A DNA stretch of 64,000 nucleotides from the NCBI RefSeq assembly GCF_002251435.1, contig NZ_NPJI01000002.1:32596-96595 (forward strand), written 5' to 3'. The stretch comes from Prevotella sp. P2-180. GTDB lineage: Bacteria; Bacteroidota; Bacteroidia; Bacteroidales; Bacteroidaceae. A program made the position numbers and the translations under genes. Position 1 is the first letter of the stretch. Each line of letters begins with the position of its first letter. Positions 54,114 to 64,000 of the stretch are shown here, one piece after another. The notes below the pieces were generated by a model that made no database searches, was not told the origin of the DNA, and saw only the letters and a list, made by a program, of their open reading frames with translations.

Positions 54114-56417
54114 TTATTTCATCTGGGAGGTGATGCGTCCCTTCACTTTGTCGACGTACGCGTCTATCACGGCCACGGCGGTAATGTTCACTACCTCGCG
54201 TACGCTGCTGCCGAAGTCAATGAAATGGATTGGCTTGTTGAGTCCCATCTGGATCGGGCCGATGATTTCAACATCGGTGTTCATGGCCTGCAGCATTTTG
54301 TATGAAGAGCGTGCGCTGGTGAGGTTGGGGAATATCAGTGTGTTGACATCCTCACCATAAAAGCGGCTGAATGGATACATGTCATCGCGCATCTCACGGT
54401 TGAGGGCAAAGCCTATCTGTATCTCACCGTCGATAAGCATCGATGGGTCTTCAGTCTGAAGGCGGGCTACTGCCTTGCGCACCTTCTGTGTGCCTTCAGT
54501 GTTGTCTGAACCGAAGTTAGAGTGGCTGATCATTGCAATCACAGGTTTCTCGTTGAAGAAACGGACGGCTGTGGAGCTGAGCTTGGCCAAGTCGATGAGC
54601 ACGTCGGTTGTGGGGTTCTGGTTGATGAGTGTATCGGCAATGAATAATGGGCCACGAGGTGAATTGATGATGTGCATAGTGCCGAAGTTATTGTATTCAG
54701 GTCGGATACCGATAATTTCCTTTGCCACCTTGATAGTGTTGGAGTATTTGGTGTAAAGACCTGTGATAAAGGCATCGGCCTCGCCAGTTTCAACCATCAT
54801 CATTCCGAAGTAGTTGCGCTCGAACATCTTGTCGTTGGCCTCCTGGTAAGTGTATCCATCGCGCTGACGCTTCTGTGTGAGGATGCGTGCGAAACGTTCG
54901 CGGCGTTCTGCCTCGCGGTCGTGGCGCAGGTTAATTACCTCGATACCTTCAAGGCTAAGGTCGAGTTCCTTTGCGAGCTTTTCTATGCGCTCGTCGTTGC
55001 CGAGCAATATTGGTTGGCAGATGCCTTCAGACTTTGCCTGGACTGCCGCCTTGAGCATGGTGGGATGGATGCCTTCTGCAAACACAACACGCTGTGGATG
55101 GTTGCGTGCGGTGTCGTAGAGCTTTTGTGTGAGCTTGGTCTCTTGTCCGAGCAACTCGCGCAGGCTATTCTTGTATTCTGCCCAATTGGTGATAATTTTT
55201 CGAGCCACACCGCTCTTTATTGCTGCCTTTGCCACGGCTGCCGACACTTCGGTGATGAGACGAGGATCGACGGGTTTCGGAATGAAATAGTCAGGCCCGA
55301 AAGTGAGGTTGTTGACGTGGTATACATCGTTTACTACATCTGGCACGGGTTGCTTTGCAAGGTCGGCAATGGCAAGCACGGCTGCCATCTTCATCTCTTC
55401 GTTGATGGCGGAAGCGTTCACGTCGAGGGCTCCGCGGAAGATGTATGGGAAACCGATCACATTGTTTATCTGATTTGGATAGTCGGAGCGTCCGGTAGAC
55501 ATCAGAACGTCGGGGCGGCTGTCCATGGCGTCCTCATAGCTTATTTCAGGTACGGGGTTGGCGAGGGCGAACACGATGGGCTGGTCGGCCATTGAGCGTA
55601 TCATGTCTTTCGTAAGCACGTTGCCCTTTGACAGTCCTACGAAAACGTCTGCGCCATTTACGGCCTCTTCCAGTGTGTGGATGTCGCGGCGGTCGGTAGC
55701 GAAAAATTTCTTCTGTTCGGTAAGGTTCGTACGGTCGCTAGTGATAACTCCCTTTGAGTCTAGCATCACGATATTTTCCTTCTTTGCACCGAGAGCCATA
55801 TAGAGTTTTGTGCACGAGATGGCAGCCGCACCGGCACCGTTGACAACGATTTTTACCTTTTCTATGTCTTTCCCGTTCACTTCGAGTGCGTTTTTCAGAC
55901 CGGCGGCTGAAATGATGGCTGTTCCGTGTTGGTCATCGTGCATAACGGGTATGTCGAGTGTGCGCTTAAGTCTTTCTTCTATGTAGAAACACTCAGGGGC
56001 CTTGATGTCCTCAAGGTTGATGCCGCCAAAAGTTGGTGCGATTTTCTCTACTGCCTCGCAAAACTTTTCCGGGTCTTTCTCGGCCACCTCGATGTCAAAA
56101 ACGTCTATGCCTCCGTAAATCTTGAATAGCAGTCCTTTTCCTTCCATCACGGGCTTGCCGCTGAGAGCTCCGATGTCGCCGAGTCCTAAAACGGCTGTTC
56201 CGTTGCTTATCACTGCCACCAGGTTGCCTTTGTCGGTGTATTTGTAAGCTGCGTCTGCGTTATCCTGAATTTCGAGGCATGGATATGCCACTCCAGGCGA
56301 ATAAGCCAGGCTTAAGTCAGTTTGGGTTCTGTAAGGCTTAGTTGGCTTTACTTCAATTTTACCGGGCCTTCCATTCTCGTGGTATTCGAGAGCGGCCTCT
56401 TTAGAAATTTTGACCAT
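54114..56417 (-). CDS. maeB: NADP-dependent malic enzyme with phosphotransacetylase-like domain
   Basis: 767 residues. The N-terminal malic enzyme part (about 1-410) has [33 protein letters not shown] and [10 protein letters not shown] (NADP-binding). The C-terminal part (about 430-767) resembles phosphotransacetylase (PTA_PTB), which in MaeB is regulatory (acetyl-CoA binding). It decarboxylates malate to pyruvate with NADPH formation in the cytosol. The length equals the MaeB standard. Transcribed divergently from the TetR gene. Confidence 0.95.
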   Translation of the reverse strand: MVKISKEAALEYHENGRPGKIEVKPTKPYRTQTDLSLAYSPGVAYPCLEIQDNADAAYKYTDKGNLVAVISNGTAVLGLGDIGALSGKPVMEGKGLLFKIYGGIDVFDIEVAEKDPEKFCEAVEKIAPTFGGINLEDIKAPECFYIEERLKRTLDIPVMHDDQHGTAIISAAGLKNALEVNGKDIEKVKIVVNGAGAAAISCTKLYMALGAKKENIVMLDSKGVITSDRTNLTEQKKFFATDRRDIHTLEEAVNGADVFVGLSKGNVLTKDMIRSMADQPIVFALANPVPEISYEDAMDSRPDVLMSTGRSDYPNQINNVIGFPYIFRGALDVNASAINEEMKMAAVLAIADLAKQPVPDVVNDVYHVNNLTFGPDYFIPKPVDPRLITEVSAAVAKAAIKSGVARKIITNWAEYKNSLRELLGQETKLTQKLYDTARNHPQRVVFAEGIHPTMLKAAVQAKSEGICQPILLGNDERIEKLAKELDLSLEGIEVINLRHDREAERRERFARILTQKRQRDGYTYQEANDKMFERNYFGMMMVETGEADAFITGLYTKYSNTIKVAKEIIGIRPEYNNFGTMHIINSPRGPLFIADTLINQNPTTDVLIDLAKLSSTAVRFFNEKPVIAMISHSNFGSDNTEGTQKVRKAVARLQTEDPSMLIDGEIQIGFALNREMRDDMYPFSRFYGEDVNTLIFPNLTSARSSYKMLQAMNTDVEIIGPIQMGLNKPIHFIDFGSSVREVVNITAVAVIDAYVDKVKGRITSQMK

Positions 56418-56504
56418 ACGTAAATATATATTTAATTGTTACAAAATATGCCGGTTTTGTGTGAAAAACTAATATGTTTACTTAGTTTTGTTTAATTTTG
56501 GGCG

Positions 56505-56512
56505 CAAAGTTA
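56505..56512 (-). promoter_or_regulatory. -7 box of maeB
   Basis: The minus strand reads TAACTTTG, 87 bases before the start codon. Confidence 0.5.
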
Positions 56513-56554
56513 ATAAAAATGTTCCAAAAAGTGCCATTTTTTTTAATTATTTAG

Positions 56555-56562
56555 TACCTTTG
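56555..56562 (+). promoter_or_regulatory. -7 box of the TetR gene
   Basis: TACCTTTG, 18 bases before the ATG. It is divergent from the maeB box, which lies about 45 bases away. Confidence 0.55.
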
Positions 56563-56580
56563 TACGCAAAAAAGATATAA

Positions 56581-57273
56581 ATGATGTACGGAACAAGACA
56601 TAATACGACTTATAGACTGGGTTTGAAACAGAAAATACTGTCAACCGCCATTGAACTTTTCAACGAGCGGGGAGTAAGGGCTGTGAAGATGGACGACATT
56701 TCTAGCGAGTTGTCCATCTCAAAGCGGACTTTGTATGAAATATATGAGAACAAGGAAGAATTGCTCTATGAGTGTGTGAAAAACAAGTATGAGGATTCGG
56801 AAGTTGTGTTGGCAAAGATTGCCAAGGATTCAAAAACCGTGATAGACATACTTATCAAAATATACAGGTTGAAGGTGGAGGAGCTGAAAAATGTGCATCC
56901 TTCTTTTTATACCGAGATGGGGAAGTATAAGAAAATCATGGCTTATCTTGACGACCAGAACAAAAACAGGAAAAAACAGCAGGTGGAATTCATAAAGCGT
57001 GGTATAAGTGAAGGTTATTTCCGTACAGACGTAAACTATGATCTTGTGCTACAGCTTTTCGACGTCTCCAGCCGTTACGTGTTCTGCAATTATGCAACAA
57101 TTAACTGTCAGATGGAGCAGTTGTCATATAACCTCATGTTCGTGTTTCTTAGAGGCTTTTGCACGTTGAAAGGGGTGAAGGAACTTGATTTCTTCCTCGA
57201 AAACGACGAGGAGATGATCAGGCAAAGACAGAGTCTTTCAAATAATGAAATAGTTCAAATTGACAAATCATGA
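56581..57273 (+). CDS. TetR/AcrR family transcription regulator
   Basis: 230 residues. The N-terminal HTH (STAIELFNERGVRAVKMDDI, SELSISKRTLYEIYENKEEL) is typical TetR; the C-terminal ligand domain is helical and unassigned. Its stop overlaps the start of the DPP-IV-type peptidase gene by 4 bases, so it is translationally coupled and may regulate that gene or sense peptides. In Bacteroidetes such TetR genes often sit before efflux genes; here a peptidase follows. Confidence 0.92.
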   Translation: MMYGTRHNTTYRLGLKQKILSTAIELFNERGVRAVKMDDISSELSISKRTLYEIYENKEELLYECVKNKYEDSEVVLAKIAKDSKTVIDILIKIYRLKVEELKNVHPSFYTEMGKYKKIMAYLDDQNKNRKKQQVEFIKRGISEGYFRTDVNYDLVLQLFDVSSRYVFCNYATINCQMEQLSYNLMFVFLRGFCTLKGVKELDFFLENDEEMIRQRQSLSNNEIVQIDKS

Positions 57274-59480
57274 AAAAAACATTCATCTTATTTTTTTCAG
57301 TGCTTATGATGACGCAAAACGTCTTGGCTGAAAAACTCGACATTAAGAGTATCACGAGTGGAGATTTTAGGGAAGAAAACATGGCAAGTCTTATGCCTAT
57401 GGCTGACGGGGAATCGTATACACAGGTGAGCCCCGATGGTACGAAAATTTTGAAGTTCTCGTTCAAAACCGGAAAACAAACTGGTGTTATCTTCGACCTT
57501 AACAGCGTGAGAGGACCGAAAATCAGAATCGAACGCATCGACGGATATATATTCTCGCCAGACGGAAAGAGAATACTCATTCAGACTGACACTCGATACA
57601 TCTATCGACGTTCGTTCACTGCCACCTATTATATATATGAGGTGGAGAACAACAGAATGGGACCTCTGTCGGTGGGTGGCGAACAGCAGACTCCATTGTT
57701 CTCGCCCGACGGAAATATGATTGCTTTTGTGCGAGACAACAACATCTTCCTCATAAAACTGCTCTACGACAATGCAGAGAGTCAGGTGACAACAGACGGA
57801 AAGAGAAACTCCATCATCAACGGAATACCTGACTGGGTGTATGAGGAGGAGTTCTCTACAAATCGCAGTATGGTGTTCACCGCCGACAGCAAGCAGATTG
57901 TATGGATAAAATACGACGAGTCGAAGGTGAAAGAATTCACCTTCCCATGGTTTAAAGGAGCTAACCCTTCGCGCGACGAATATCTAACGTATCCTGGAAG
58001 CTATGTCTATAAGTACCCGAAGGCGGGAGAAGACAACTCAAAGGTGGCTGTATACAGCTTCGACATTAAGTCGCGAAAGACAAGGAAAATGGAAGTACCA
58101 CTTGACGAAGACGGTTACATACCGCGCATAACTATGACAAGCGACCCGACAAAGGTGGCGGTGTTTACCATGAACCGACATCAGGACGACATGCGTATCT
58201 ATATGGTTAACCCGCTTACCACAATCGCCAAACTTGCGGTGCAGGACAAGGTAGAGAAATATGTAAAGCAGGAAGCGATGTGTGCCGTGACGTTCACCGA
58301 CAACCACATTTTAGTGCCAAGCGACCGAGACGGATTTACCCATCTCTATCTATATACACTTAACGGACAGCTGAAACGCAGAGTGACAAAGGGCAATTTT
58401 GAGGTGACAGACGTATATGGAATGGACGAGAAAACTGGCGACGTGTATTATGCCGCCAATTGCATAGGACCACAGGACAAACAGGTATATGTCTCTCATG
58501 CCAATGGCAAGACTGAAAGGCTCACTGGAAAGGAAGGACAGAACGACGCAGTGTTCAGCAAAGGCTTTCGTTATTTCATCAATGTATGGAACGACATCAA
58601 CAACCCTTCTGTATACACCCTTAACGACAATCGTGGACGCCTTCTCCGTACAATGATTGACAACAAGGCACTGAAGCAGAAGTACGATTCTTATGGATTC
58701 GGAACAAAAGAACTTTTCTCTTTCACTACTTCTGAAGGTGTGAAACTGAACGGATGGATGGTGAAGCCTTCAGGTTTCAATCCTTCAAAACGATATCCCG
58801 TCATCATGTATCAGTATGGAGGACCGGGAAGTCAGCAAGTTCTGAACTCATGGGGCATTGGTGCTGTACGACAGGGGGCCATACTTGAACAGTATATGGC
58901 CCAACAGGGATATGTCGTGGTTTGTGTAGACAACCGTGGCACAGGCGGCCGAGGCGCAGAATTTGAGAAATGTACATACCTCCGTCTTGGAGAGAAAGAG
59001 TCGGCCGACCAAGTAGAGACTGCTATCTGGCTTGGACAGCAAAGCTATGTAGACAAAGACCGAATAGGAATGTGGGGATGGAGCTATGGCGGATGGAACA
59101 CCTTGATGAGCATGAGCGAGGGACGACCAGTGTTCCGTGCCGGTGTGGCAGTGGCACCGCCCACATGCTGGCGTTACTACGACACTATCTATACCGAACG
59201 CTATATGCGCACACCGAAGGAGAATGCCTCTGGATATGACCAGGTAAATCCCATAGCGCGAGCTTCAAGACTCCATGGCTCGCTCCTTATTTGCCATGGT
59301 ATAGCCGACGACAATGTCCATTTCCAGAATTGCGCCGAATATTCTGAAGCTCTCGTCCAGGCCGACAAGGACTTTAAGGAAAATATATACGTAAACCGAA
59401 ATCATGGCATTAGTGGCGGAAATACCCGCAACCATCTCTATAGGCAGATTATGAATTGGTTTGATCAGGAGATGAAGTAA
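57270..59480 (+). CDS. Dipeptidyl peptidase IV-like S9 peptidase
   Basis: 736 residues: a signal peptide (MKKTFILFFSVLMMTQNVLA), an N-terminal DPP-IV beta-propeller (VYEEEFSTNRSMVFTADSKQ, with the Glu pair EEEF that recognises the substrate N-terminus) and an alpha/beta hydrolase with Ser in GMWGWSYGGWNT (about 605), Asp in HGIADDNVHF (about 679) and His in RNHGISGG (about 711). It removes Xaa-Pro dipeptides in the periplasm. Overlaps the TetR gene by 4 bases. Confidence 0.95.
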   Translation: MKKTFILFFSVLMMTQNVLAEKLDIKSITSGDFREENMASLMPMADGESYTQVSPDGTKILKFSFKTGKQTGVIFDLNSVRGPKIRIERIDGYIFSPDGKRILIQTDTRYIYRRSFTATYYIYEVENNRMGPLSVGGEQQTPLFSPDGNMIAFVRDNNIFLIKLLYDNAESQVTTDGKRNSIINGIPDWVYEEEFSTNRSMVFTADSKQIVWIKYDESKVKEFTFPWFKGANPSRDEYLTYPGSYVYKYPKAGEDNSKVAVYSFDIKSRKTRKMEVPLDEDGYIPRITMTSDPTKVAVFTMNRHQDDMRIYMVNPLTTIAKLAVQDKVEKYVKQEAMCAVTFTDNHILVPSDRDGFTHLYLYTLNGQLKRRVTKGNFEVTDVYGMDEKTGDVYYAANCIGPQDKQVYVSHANGKTERLTGKEGQNDAVFSKGFRYFINVWNDINNPSVYTLNDNRGRLLRTMIDNKALKQKYDSYGFGTKELFSFTTSEGVKLNGWMVKPSGFNPSKRYPVIMYQYGGPGSQQVLNSWGIGAVRQGAILEQYMAQQGYVVVCVDNRGTGGRGAEFEKCTYLRLGEKESADQVETAIWLGQQSYVDKDRIGMWGWSYGGWNTLMSMSEGRPVFRAGVAVAPPTCWRYYDTIYTERYMRTPKENASGYDQVNPIARASRLHGSLLICHGIADDNVHFQNCAEYSEALVQADKDFKENIYVNRNHGISGGNTRNHLYRQIMNWFDQEMK

Positions 59481-59516
59481 TTCACTTATTTATCAACTTA
59501 TAAAAACATTACTGAA

Positions 59517-61835
59517 ATGAAAAAAACAATTACTGTAATTGTCAGCGCATTGATGTTGTTGCCATTGGCAGCATCAGCGAAGGCTAAGAAAAAAACTAAG
59601 GTACAGCCACAGCCAGTACCTACGATCGAAATCGTAAAAAAGGTGAACGACAAGTGGCAGGCTACTAATTCACCCAAGGTGCGCTCTTTTTGGGACGACG
59701 CTGCCTATTTTACCGGAAACATGGAAGCGTACAAGCTCACAGGTTGTGCCCGTTATCTCGAGTTTAGTGACAAATGGGCGCGTCACAACCATTGGAGCGG
59801 GGCTACGGAAAAAGACCATTCCAAGTGGCTATACAAAAACTACGGCGAGTCGATGCAGCATGTGCTCTTCGGAGACTGGCAGATTTGCTTCCAGACATAT
59901 CTCGACATGTATGAGATGAATCCTGACCCCTACAAAATCGAGAGAGCAAAGGAAGTGATGGGATATATGGTGAACTCAAAGGAAAACGACTATTGGTGGT
60001 GGGCTGACGCTCTATACATGGTAATGCCAGTGTTCACCAAACTTTATAAGGCAACCGGCGATGTGAAATATCTCGACAAACTCTACGACAATCTGATTTA
60101 TGCCGACAAATTGATGTTTGACGCAGAGGCAAAACTTTATTTCCGCGACGGACGATATGTATATCCAAAACACAAGACCGACCTTGGAAAGAAAGACTTC
60201 TGGGCTCGTGGAAACGGATGGGTGTTGGCTGGATTGGCAAAAGTGCTTGCCGACATGCCCGAATGTTACAAACATCGTGACTTCTTCCTTCAGCGCTATC
60301 TGCAGCTTGCTGAAGGTGTGGCATCATGCCAACAGAAAGAAGGCCACTGGACACGATCTATGCTCGACCCCGAACAGGCTGAAGGATATGAGACCAGCGG
60401 TACTGCTTTCTTCGCATATGGATTCTATTGGGGTATGAACCATGGATTGCTCGATCGTGCCAAATACCAGCCAGTGGCAGACCTCGCATGGAAATATCTG
60501 TCAGAGACTGCACTCCAGCCCGACGGCACTGTGGGATATGTACAGCCAATTGGCGACCGTGCCATTAAAGGACAGTTCCTTGGTGTTAAAAACGTTACTA
60601 ACTTCGGCACAGGTGCATTCCTTCTTGCTGCTTGTGAGAGAGTGCGTTTCGAGGATGCTACAGTGAATCCTGACGACAACAAAGCATTCAAGGTGGTGGT
60701 GAATAACAATAGCGACATTCAGCGACAGGAAGTGGTTGAGATTGAGGCAAAAGAAGTTTACTCTCGTCTCGGCATACAAGGCGGACGACAGTTCGTTGTC
60801 ACAAACGCTCTTGGTCAGCAAGTTCCATACCAGCTTACCTACGATGGAAAACTACTCGTTGAGGCTGCTGTACGTCCAAAAGGTAAGACCGTCTTTACAA
60901 TTGCCAAGGGTGAGCCTACACTTTACCGCAACACTTGCTATGGACGTATGTATCCTGAGCGTGTTGACGACATAGCATGGGAGAACGACCGTACCGCTTA
61001 CCGCTGTTACGGCCCTGCCCTGCAGAAAAGTGGGGAACGTGCTTTTGGCAACGATGTGTGGTTGAAGAATACACCAGAACTCGTGGTTGAACAGCGCTAT
61101 TTTGTAGAAGATACCACAAAGCCTATCATTGCAGAACTGAAGAAGAAAGACCCCGCAAAGGCAAAGGCTCTTGAGATGAAGACAAGCTACCATTATGACC
61201 ATGGCAACGGACTTGACTGCTACAAGGTAGGACCGACACTTGGATGTGGCGCGCCGGCAATACTCGAAGGTGACGACCTCGTATATCCATACTGCTACAC
61301 ATCATACGAACTGCTCGACAATGGTCCATTGCGCTTTACAGTGCGTCTTGATTATGGCGAGACAACGCTGAAGAATGGCGACAAGGCAATAGAGCATCGT
61401 GTGTTGAGCCTCGACAAGGGACGTCATCTCAACCGCATGACCGTAAGTTATAGCGGCATCACACAGTCAGTTGACGTATGCTCGGGTGTAGTCATCCACA
61501 GCGAGGATATTGAGAGTGTGATGCTTGACAATCATGCTGTGCTATATGCCGATCCGACCGACAACCCCCAGGGACAGAATTTCCAAATCTATGTTGGAGC
61601 CTTCTTCCCCGGTGAAGGCATCACCACTTGCAAGAAGATGTTTGACGAGCCAAAGAATGGCGCTGCCGGACATGCCCTTGGAGTGAAGAAAGGGCTGAAG
61701 GCCGACGAGCCGTTTACCTACTATTTCGGTTCTGCATGGAGCAAGTACGACTGCCGCAACATGCTTGAATGGACTGCCCGTATGGGCTTGGAGAGCGAAA
61801 GCATCAATAATCCATTGAAGGTTACAATAGAGTAA
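59517..61835 (+). CDS. GH88/GH105-type hydrolase with C-terminal DUF4861 domain
   Basis: 772 residues: a signal peptide (LMLLPLAASAKA), an (alpha/alpha)6-barrel of the unsaturated rhamnogalacturonyl hydrolase family (about 30-380; WWWADALYMVMPVFTKLYKA, LYFRDGRY, KDFWARGNGWVLAGLAKVL, GYETSGTAFFAYGF) and a C-terminal DUF4861 beta domain (about 395-772). Family knowledge: the barrel removes unsaturated uronic acid from pectin fragments released by polysaccharide lyases. It follows the peptidase by 36 bases on the same strand, though no SusC/D genes are nearby. Confidence 0.9.
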   Translation: MKKTITVIVSALMLLPLAASAKAKKKTKVQPQPVPTIEIVKKVNDKWQATNSPKVRSFWDDAAYFTGNMEAYKLTGCARYLEFSDKWARHNHWSGATEKDHSKWLYKNYGESMQHVLFGDWQICFQTYLDMYEMNPDPYKIERAKEVMGYMVNSKENDYWWWADALYMVMPVFTKLYKATGDVKYLDKLYDNLIYADKLMFDAEAKLYFRDGRYVYPKHKTDLGKKDFWARGNGWVLAGLAKVLADMPECYKHRDFFLQRYLQLAEGVASCQQKEGHWTRSMLDPEQAEGYETSGTAFFAYGFYWGMNHGLLDRAKYQPVADLAWKYLSETALQPDGTVGYVQPIGDRAIKGQFLGVKNVTNFGTGAFLLAACERVRFEDATVNPDDNKAFKVVVNNNSDIQRQEVVEIEAKEVYSRLGIQGGRQFVVTNALGQQVPYQLTYDGKLLVEAAVRPKGKTVFTIAKGEPTLYRNTCYGRMYPERVDDIAWENDRTAYRCYGPALQKSGERAFGNDVWLKNTPELVVEQRYFVEDTTKPIIAELKKKDPAKAKALEMKTSYHYDHGNGLDCYKVGPTLGCGAPAILEGDDLVYPYCYTSYELLDNGPLRFTVRLDYGETTLKNGDKAIEHRVLSLDKGRHLNRMTVSYSGITQSVDVCSGVVIHSEDIESVMLDNHAVLYADPTDNPQGQNFQIYVGAFFPGEGITTCKKMFDEPKNGAAGHALGVKKGLKADEPFTYYFGSAWSKYDCRNMLEWTARMGLESESINNPLKVTIE

Positions 61836-61880
61836 CATTATTAAGATTTGGGAAGTTAAAAACAGAAACTTGCAATAATT

Positions 61881-62186
61881 ATGGTTAAACACATTATTCT
61901 CTGGACATTGAATCCGGAATTGTCGGCTGAGGAGAAGGCTGAGATAAAGAAAGGTATAAAAGAAGGCCTTGAAGGACTTCTTGGTCAGGTGCCTGGTCTT
62001 GTAGATGTGAAGGTGAACATTGACAGACGTTTGGATTCATCCAACTGCGATGTCATGTTAGACAGTACGCTTGAAAGTGTTGAGGCACTGAAGGCATATG
62101 CTGTTCATCCTGCTCATGTGGCAGTGGCCGACACTAAAGTACGTCCCTATACCGTACAGCGTACATGTCTCGACTTTGAGGTGTGA
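61881..62186 (+). CDS. Dabb (stress-responsive A/B barrel) domain protein
   Basis: 101 residues of ferredoxin-like Dabb fold: MVKHIILWTLNPELSAEEKA, KEGLEGLLGQVPGLVDVKVN, NCDVMLDSTLESVEALKAYA and HPAHVAVADTKVRP. It forms dimeric barrels; the function is mostly unknown. It follows the GH105 gene by 45 bases, probably co-transcribed. Confidence 0.93.
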   Translation: MVKHIILWTLNPELSAEEKAEIKKGIKEGLEGLLGQVPGLVDVKVNIDRRLDSSNCDVMLDSTLESVEALKAYAVHPAHVAVADTKVRPYTVQRTCLDFEV

Positions 62187-62197
62187 GGTGTTTGGAA

Positions 62198-62223
62198 GAG
62201 GGTAGAGTCTACTTTCTACCCTC
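62198..62223. terminator. Bidirectional terminator between converging genes
   Basis: A 9-bp stem GAGGGTAGA / TCTACCCTC, extended by an AGGTGT/ACACCT pairing outside. It lies between the Dabb gene and the stop of the PP2C-like gene. Confidence 0.7.
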
Positions 62224-63032
62224 TACACCTTAAATCTAATGTACGCCCTGTCGTCGAAAGAGTTGAAATCTTTTTTGAATGCTTTGGTGGCTTTGAAAGT
62301 GTCGATGTTCAAGGGGTCTCGTTTGCGTTGTTCGGCCAGTGCGCGTTCCGACTCCTCTAATGAGGGATGAAGGAATGGATAGCCGTCTGAGGCAAGCACT
62401 ATAGTCCATTTGCTGAAGTCAAGGGGAATGACACGCACTTTTTGTCGTGGAATAGGGAAACCATCAATGACAGAATATGTCACGTTTTGGTTTTTCATCT
62501 CTTCAATCAATTGTGGAAGTATAGCCTCGCGTGCAATGTCGTGTTCGAGTAAGCTTTCGGTGGTTTCTAGTCCTTTGTCTATAAGACGTCGCGCTTCCTT
62601 TGCACGCTTTTCTGCCATTATGGCTTCCGATGGTTTCGGATTGTCAAAATAGTTTTCGCCTATGAGACATTGGCAGTCACCGATCATCCATATCTCACGC
62701 CTTAAGCGACTATATACAATGCACGAGGCAGTGAGACGCTCCTCAGGATGCTTGGCATACAGTTCGCGGTGGCGTCGGCCATATTTGCTTGCAATGGCAG
62801 CGGTCACACCCTTGCAAAACTCAGCAGAGGTGGTTTTAGCCGGCATTCGTCTTATGTATTTTGCCACTGTCTTTGCCGCGCATCGTCCGTTAGACAGCCA
62901 CCATCTCACCCTCCTCTTTGTTTTGCTCGTACTACCGTCTATCACGGCAATGAAGTCATCGGTCGTTACGATAAGGTCTTCGCTTTTGCCCTTTGGGTCT
63001 TTCCCTATTATCTGTTGTTCTATTATTTCCAT
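62223..63032 (-). CDS. PP2C-like protein phosphatase family protein
   Basis: 269 residues with the order of PP2C metal motifs: FIAVIDGSTSK (first Asp-Gly), REIWMIGDCQCLIGE (Gly-Asp) and WTIVLASDGYPFLHP (Ser-Asp-Gly). The overall fit is loose, so a phosphatase or a degenerate relative is possible. Its first 77 bases overlap the end of ygiQ in another frame on the same strand, meaning translational coupling with that gene. Confidence 0.7.
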   Translation of the reverse strand: MEIIEQQIIGKDPKGKSEDLIVTTDDFIAVIDGSTSKTKRRVRWWLSNGRCAAKTVAKYIRRMPAKTTSAEFCKGVTAAIASKYGRRHRELYAKHPEERLTASCIVYSRLRREIWMIGDCQCLIGENYFDNPKPSEAIMAEKRAKEARRLIDKGLETTESLLEHDIAREAILPQLIEEMKNQNVTYSVIDGFPIPRQKVRVIPLDFSKWTIVLASDGYPFLHPSLEESERALAEQRKRDPLNIDTFKATKAFKKDFNSFDDRAYIRFKV

Positions 63033-64000
63033 TTTTGTTTTTTGCTTGTTGGCTTTTGTGCCTTGTCATATCAAGTGCCGGACGTTGTTGCGTGTTGTTC
63101 CATAGCTTGGCAATGAGGTCTCCGCGTCCTAAAGCCCGAAGAGAGCGTTCTATGTCGCGACGCATCTCTGGTTTATACCAGAAGAAATATTGTCGTTGGC
63201 GGAGTTTCTCTTCTTGGGTCTTGGCACTAAACACAGGTTCGAGAGTGTATGGGTCATATCCCGTATACCATGCCTCTGTACTGATGGTCATTGGGGTAGG
63301 GGTGAAGTCCTGTACCTGTTCGAGATGAAAGTCGAGGTCTTTTGTTATTACGGCCAGTTCAGCCATATCTTCTTCATGACAGCCTGGATGGCTTGAGATG
63401 AAGTATGGTATGATTTGCTGGTGCAATCCGCATTCTCCATTTATTCTGTCGAACAAGCGTTTGAAGTCGCGGAACTGCTGGAATGGTGGTTTCCTCATTT
63501 GCCGTAACACGTTGTCTGCCACATGTTCAGGTGCCACTTTCAGTCGTCCGCTGACATGTCGTTCAATCAGCTCTCGGGTATATTCAGCCGCTGCGCGGTT
63601 AGCGTTTTCGTCTTTCGACCGGTAAAGCAGTAAGTCATAGCGCACTCCGCTTCCGATATAGCTCCTTCTGATGCCTGGCAATGCGTCCACTGAGCGATAG
63701 ATGTCGATGAGTTTGGAGTGGTCGGTATTGAGGTTTGGACAGATCTGAGGGTTGATGCAGCTTGGCCTGGTGCATTTCTCGCATGCCTTTTTGTTTCGTC
63801 CGCCCATTCCATACATGTTAGCCGATGGGCCGCCGAGGTCAGACAGGTTACCTTTGAAGTCTGGCATTTCTATTACCTGTCTTACTTCTTTCAGTATGCT
63901 TTCCTTCGAGCGGCATGTGATGAATTTTCCCTGGTGTGCTGATATTGTGCAGAAGGCACATCCGCCAAAGCAGCCACGATGAATGTTTACCGAGAATTTT
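62956..64000 (-). CDS. ygiQ: YgiQ family radical SAM protein (5' end outside window)
   Basis: The frame runs from the right window edge to 62956 (about 348 residues seen). It starts in the radical-SAM core: NIHRGCFGGCAFCTISAHQG, with the CxxxCxxC cluster motif within the first 20 visible residues. Later motifs are GRLKVAPEHVADNVLRQMRK, PYFISSHPGCHEEDMAEL and QVQDFTPTPMTISTEAWYTG, all of YgiQ/UPF0313. A basic tail (KGQKRRPYRNDR) closes the protein. Reaction unknown. The N-terminal B12-binding-like region lies beyond the window. Confidence 0.94.
   Translation of the reverse strand, partial: KFSVNIHRGCFGGCAFCTISAHQGKFITCRSKESILKEVRQVIEMPDFKGNLSDLGGPSANMYGMGGRNKKACEKCTRPSCINPQICPNLNTDHSKLIDIYRSVDALPGIRRSYIGSGVRYDLLLYRSKDENANRAAAEYTRELIERHVSGRLKVAPEHVADNVLRQMRKPPFQQFRDFKRLFDRINGECGLHQQIIPYFISSHPGCHEEDMAELAVITKDLDFHLEQVQDFTPTPMTISTEAWYTGYDPYTLEPVFSAKTQEEKLRQRQYFFWYKPEMRRDIERSLRALGRGDLIAKLWNNTQQRPALDMTRHKSQQAKNKNGNNRTTDNRERPKGQKRRPYRNDR

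Overview
The window reads as a chromosome segment of a Bacteroidales bacterium, most likely Prevotella in the broad sense. Direct evidence: most intergenic regions carry the Bacteroidetes -7 box TAnnTTTG, often with TTTG 18-21 bases upstream; gene starts lack strong Shine-Dalgarno sequences; and the gene set includes DUF4295 with bL28/bL33, BspA-like leucine-rich-repeat, SusD and GLUG surface proteins, and a DUF4492-cydAB operon. The genus is an inference from gene content.

Layout. 1-9.1 kb (minus strand): HU proteins, rimO and ftsY; the DUF4295-rpmG-rpmB ribosomal cluster; map, tsaD and a CinA-family gene; a ZIP transporter with a DUF1573 protein. 9.2-9.5 kb: two identical tRNA-Glu genes and one tRNA-Ser. 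9.6-20 kb: lipoprotein, pepD, a small membrane protein, metY, an OmpH-like protein, a GH2 beta-galactosidase, and DUF4492-cydA-cydB. 20-21.7 kb: repeat-rich debris and a nuclease-gene fragment. 44.5-64 kb is again ordinary chromosome: FadL-like porin, ispE, EEP hydrolase, cytosolic hybrid histidine kinase, glycosyltransferase, RNase G, COX24-like mini-protein, HU, malic enzyme, a TetR regulator overlapping a DPP-IV peptidase, a GH105 enzyme, Dabb, a PP2C-like protein and YgiQ.

The accessory core is about 17 kb (21,986 to about 38,858). It interrupts one surface-protein gene: the 5' part (21,662-21,985) ends at a leucine-rich-repeat boundary and the 3' part (from about 38,859) resumes the same repeat register. 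The left half of the insert carries tyrosine integrase, helix-turn-helix, RepA-like ATPase and DUF6291 genes. The middle is a compact eight-gene minus-strand operon: an unknown protein, DUF2589, an unknown protein, a second DUF2589, a zinc ribbon, an unknown protein, a muramidase and a lipoprotein. It is preceded by a LytTR regulator gene. Paired direct repeats with 21-bp period, the geometry of LytTR operators, sit immediately upstream of the -33 box of the operon, upstream of the regulator gene itself, and at a third promoter. I consider this LytTR/DUF2589/muramidase operon the best candidate for an undescribed system. The right part holds a GLUG-motif surface protein with a 43-residue companion peptide, an Abi_2-family gene behind a possible small terminated RNA, and iteron-like inverted repeats, one copy of which also lies next to the replication genes.

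40.7-44.5 kb is scarred DNA: a cohesin-like protein, a PIN-type toxin-antitoxin pair, a second nuclease remnant beside a second copy of an 84-bp structured repeat, and an in-frame fusion of a SusD C-terminus to a metallophosphoesterase.
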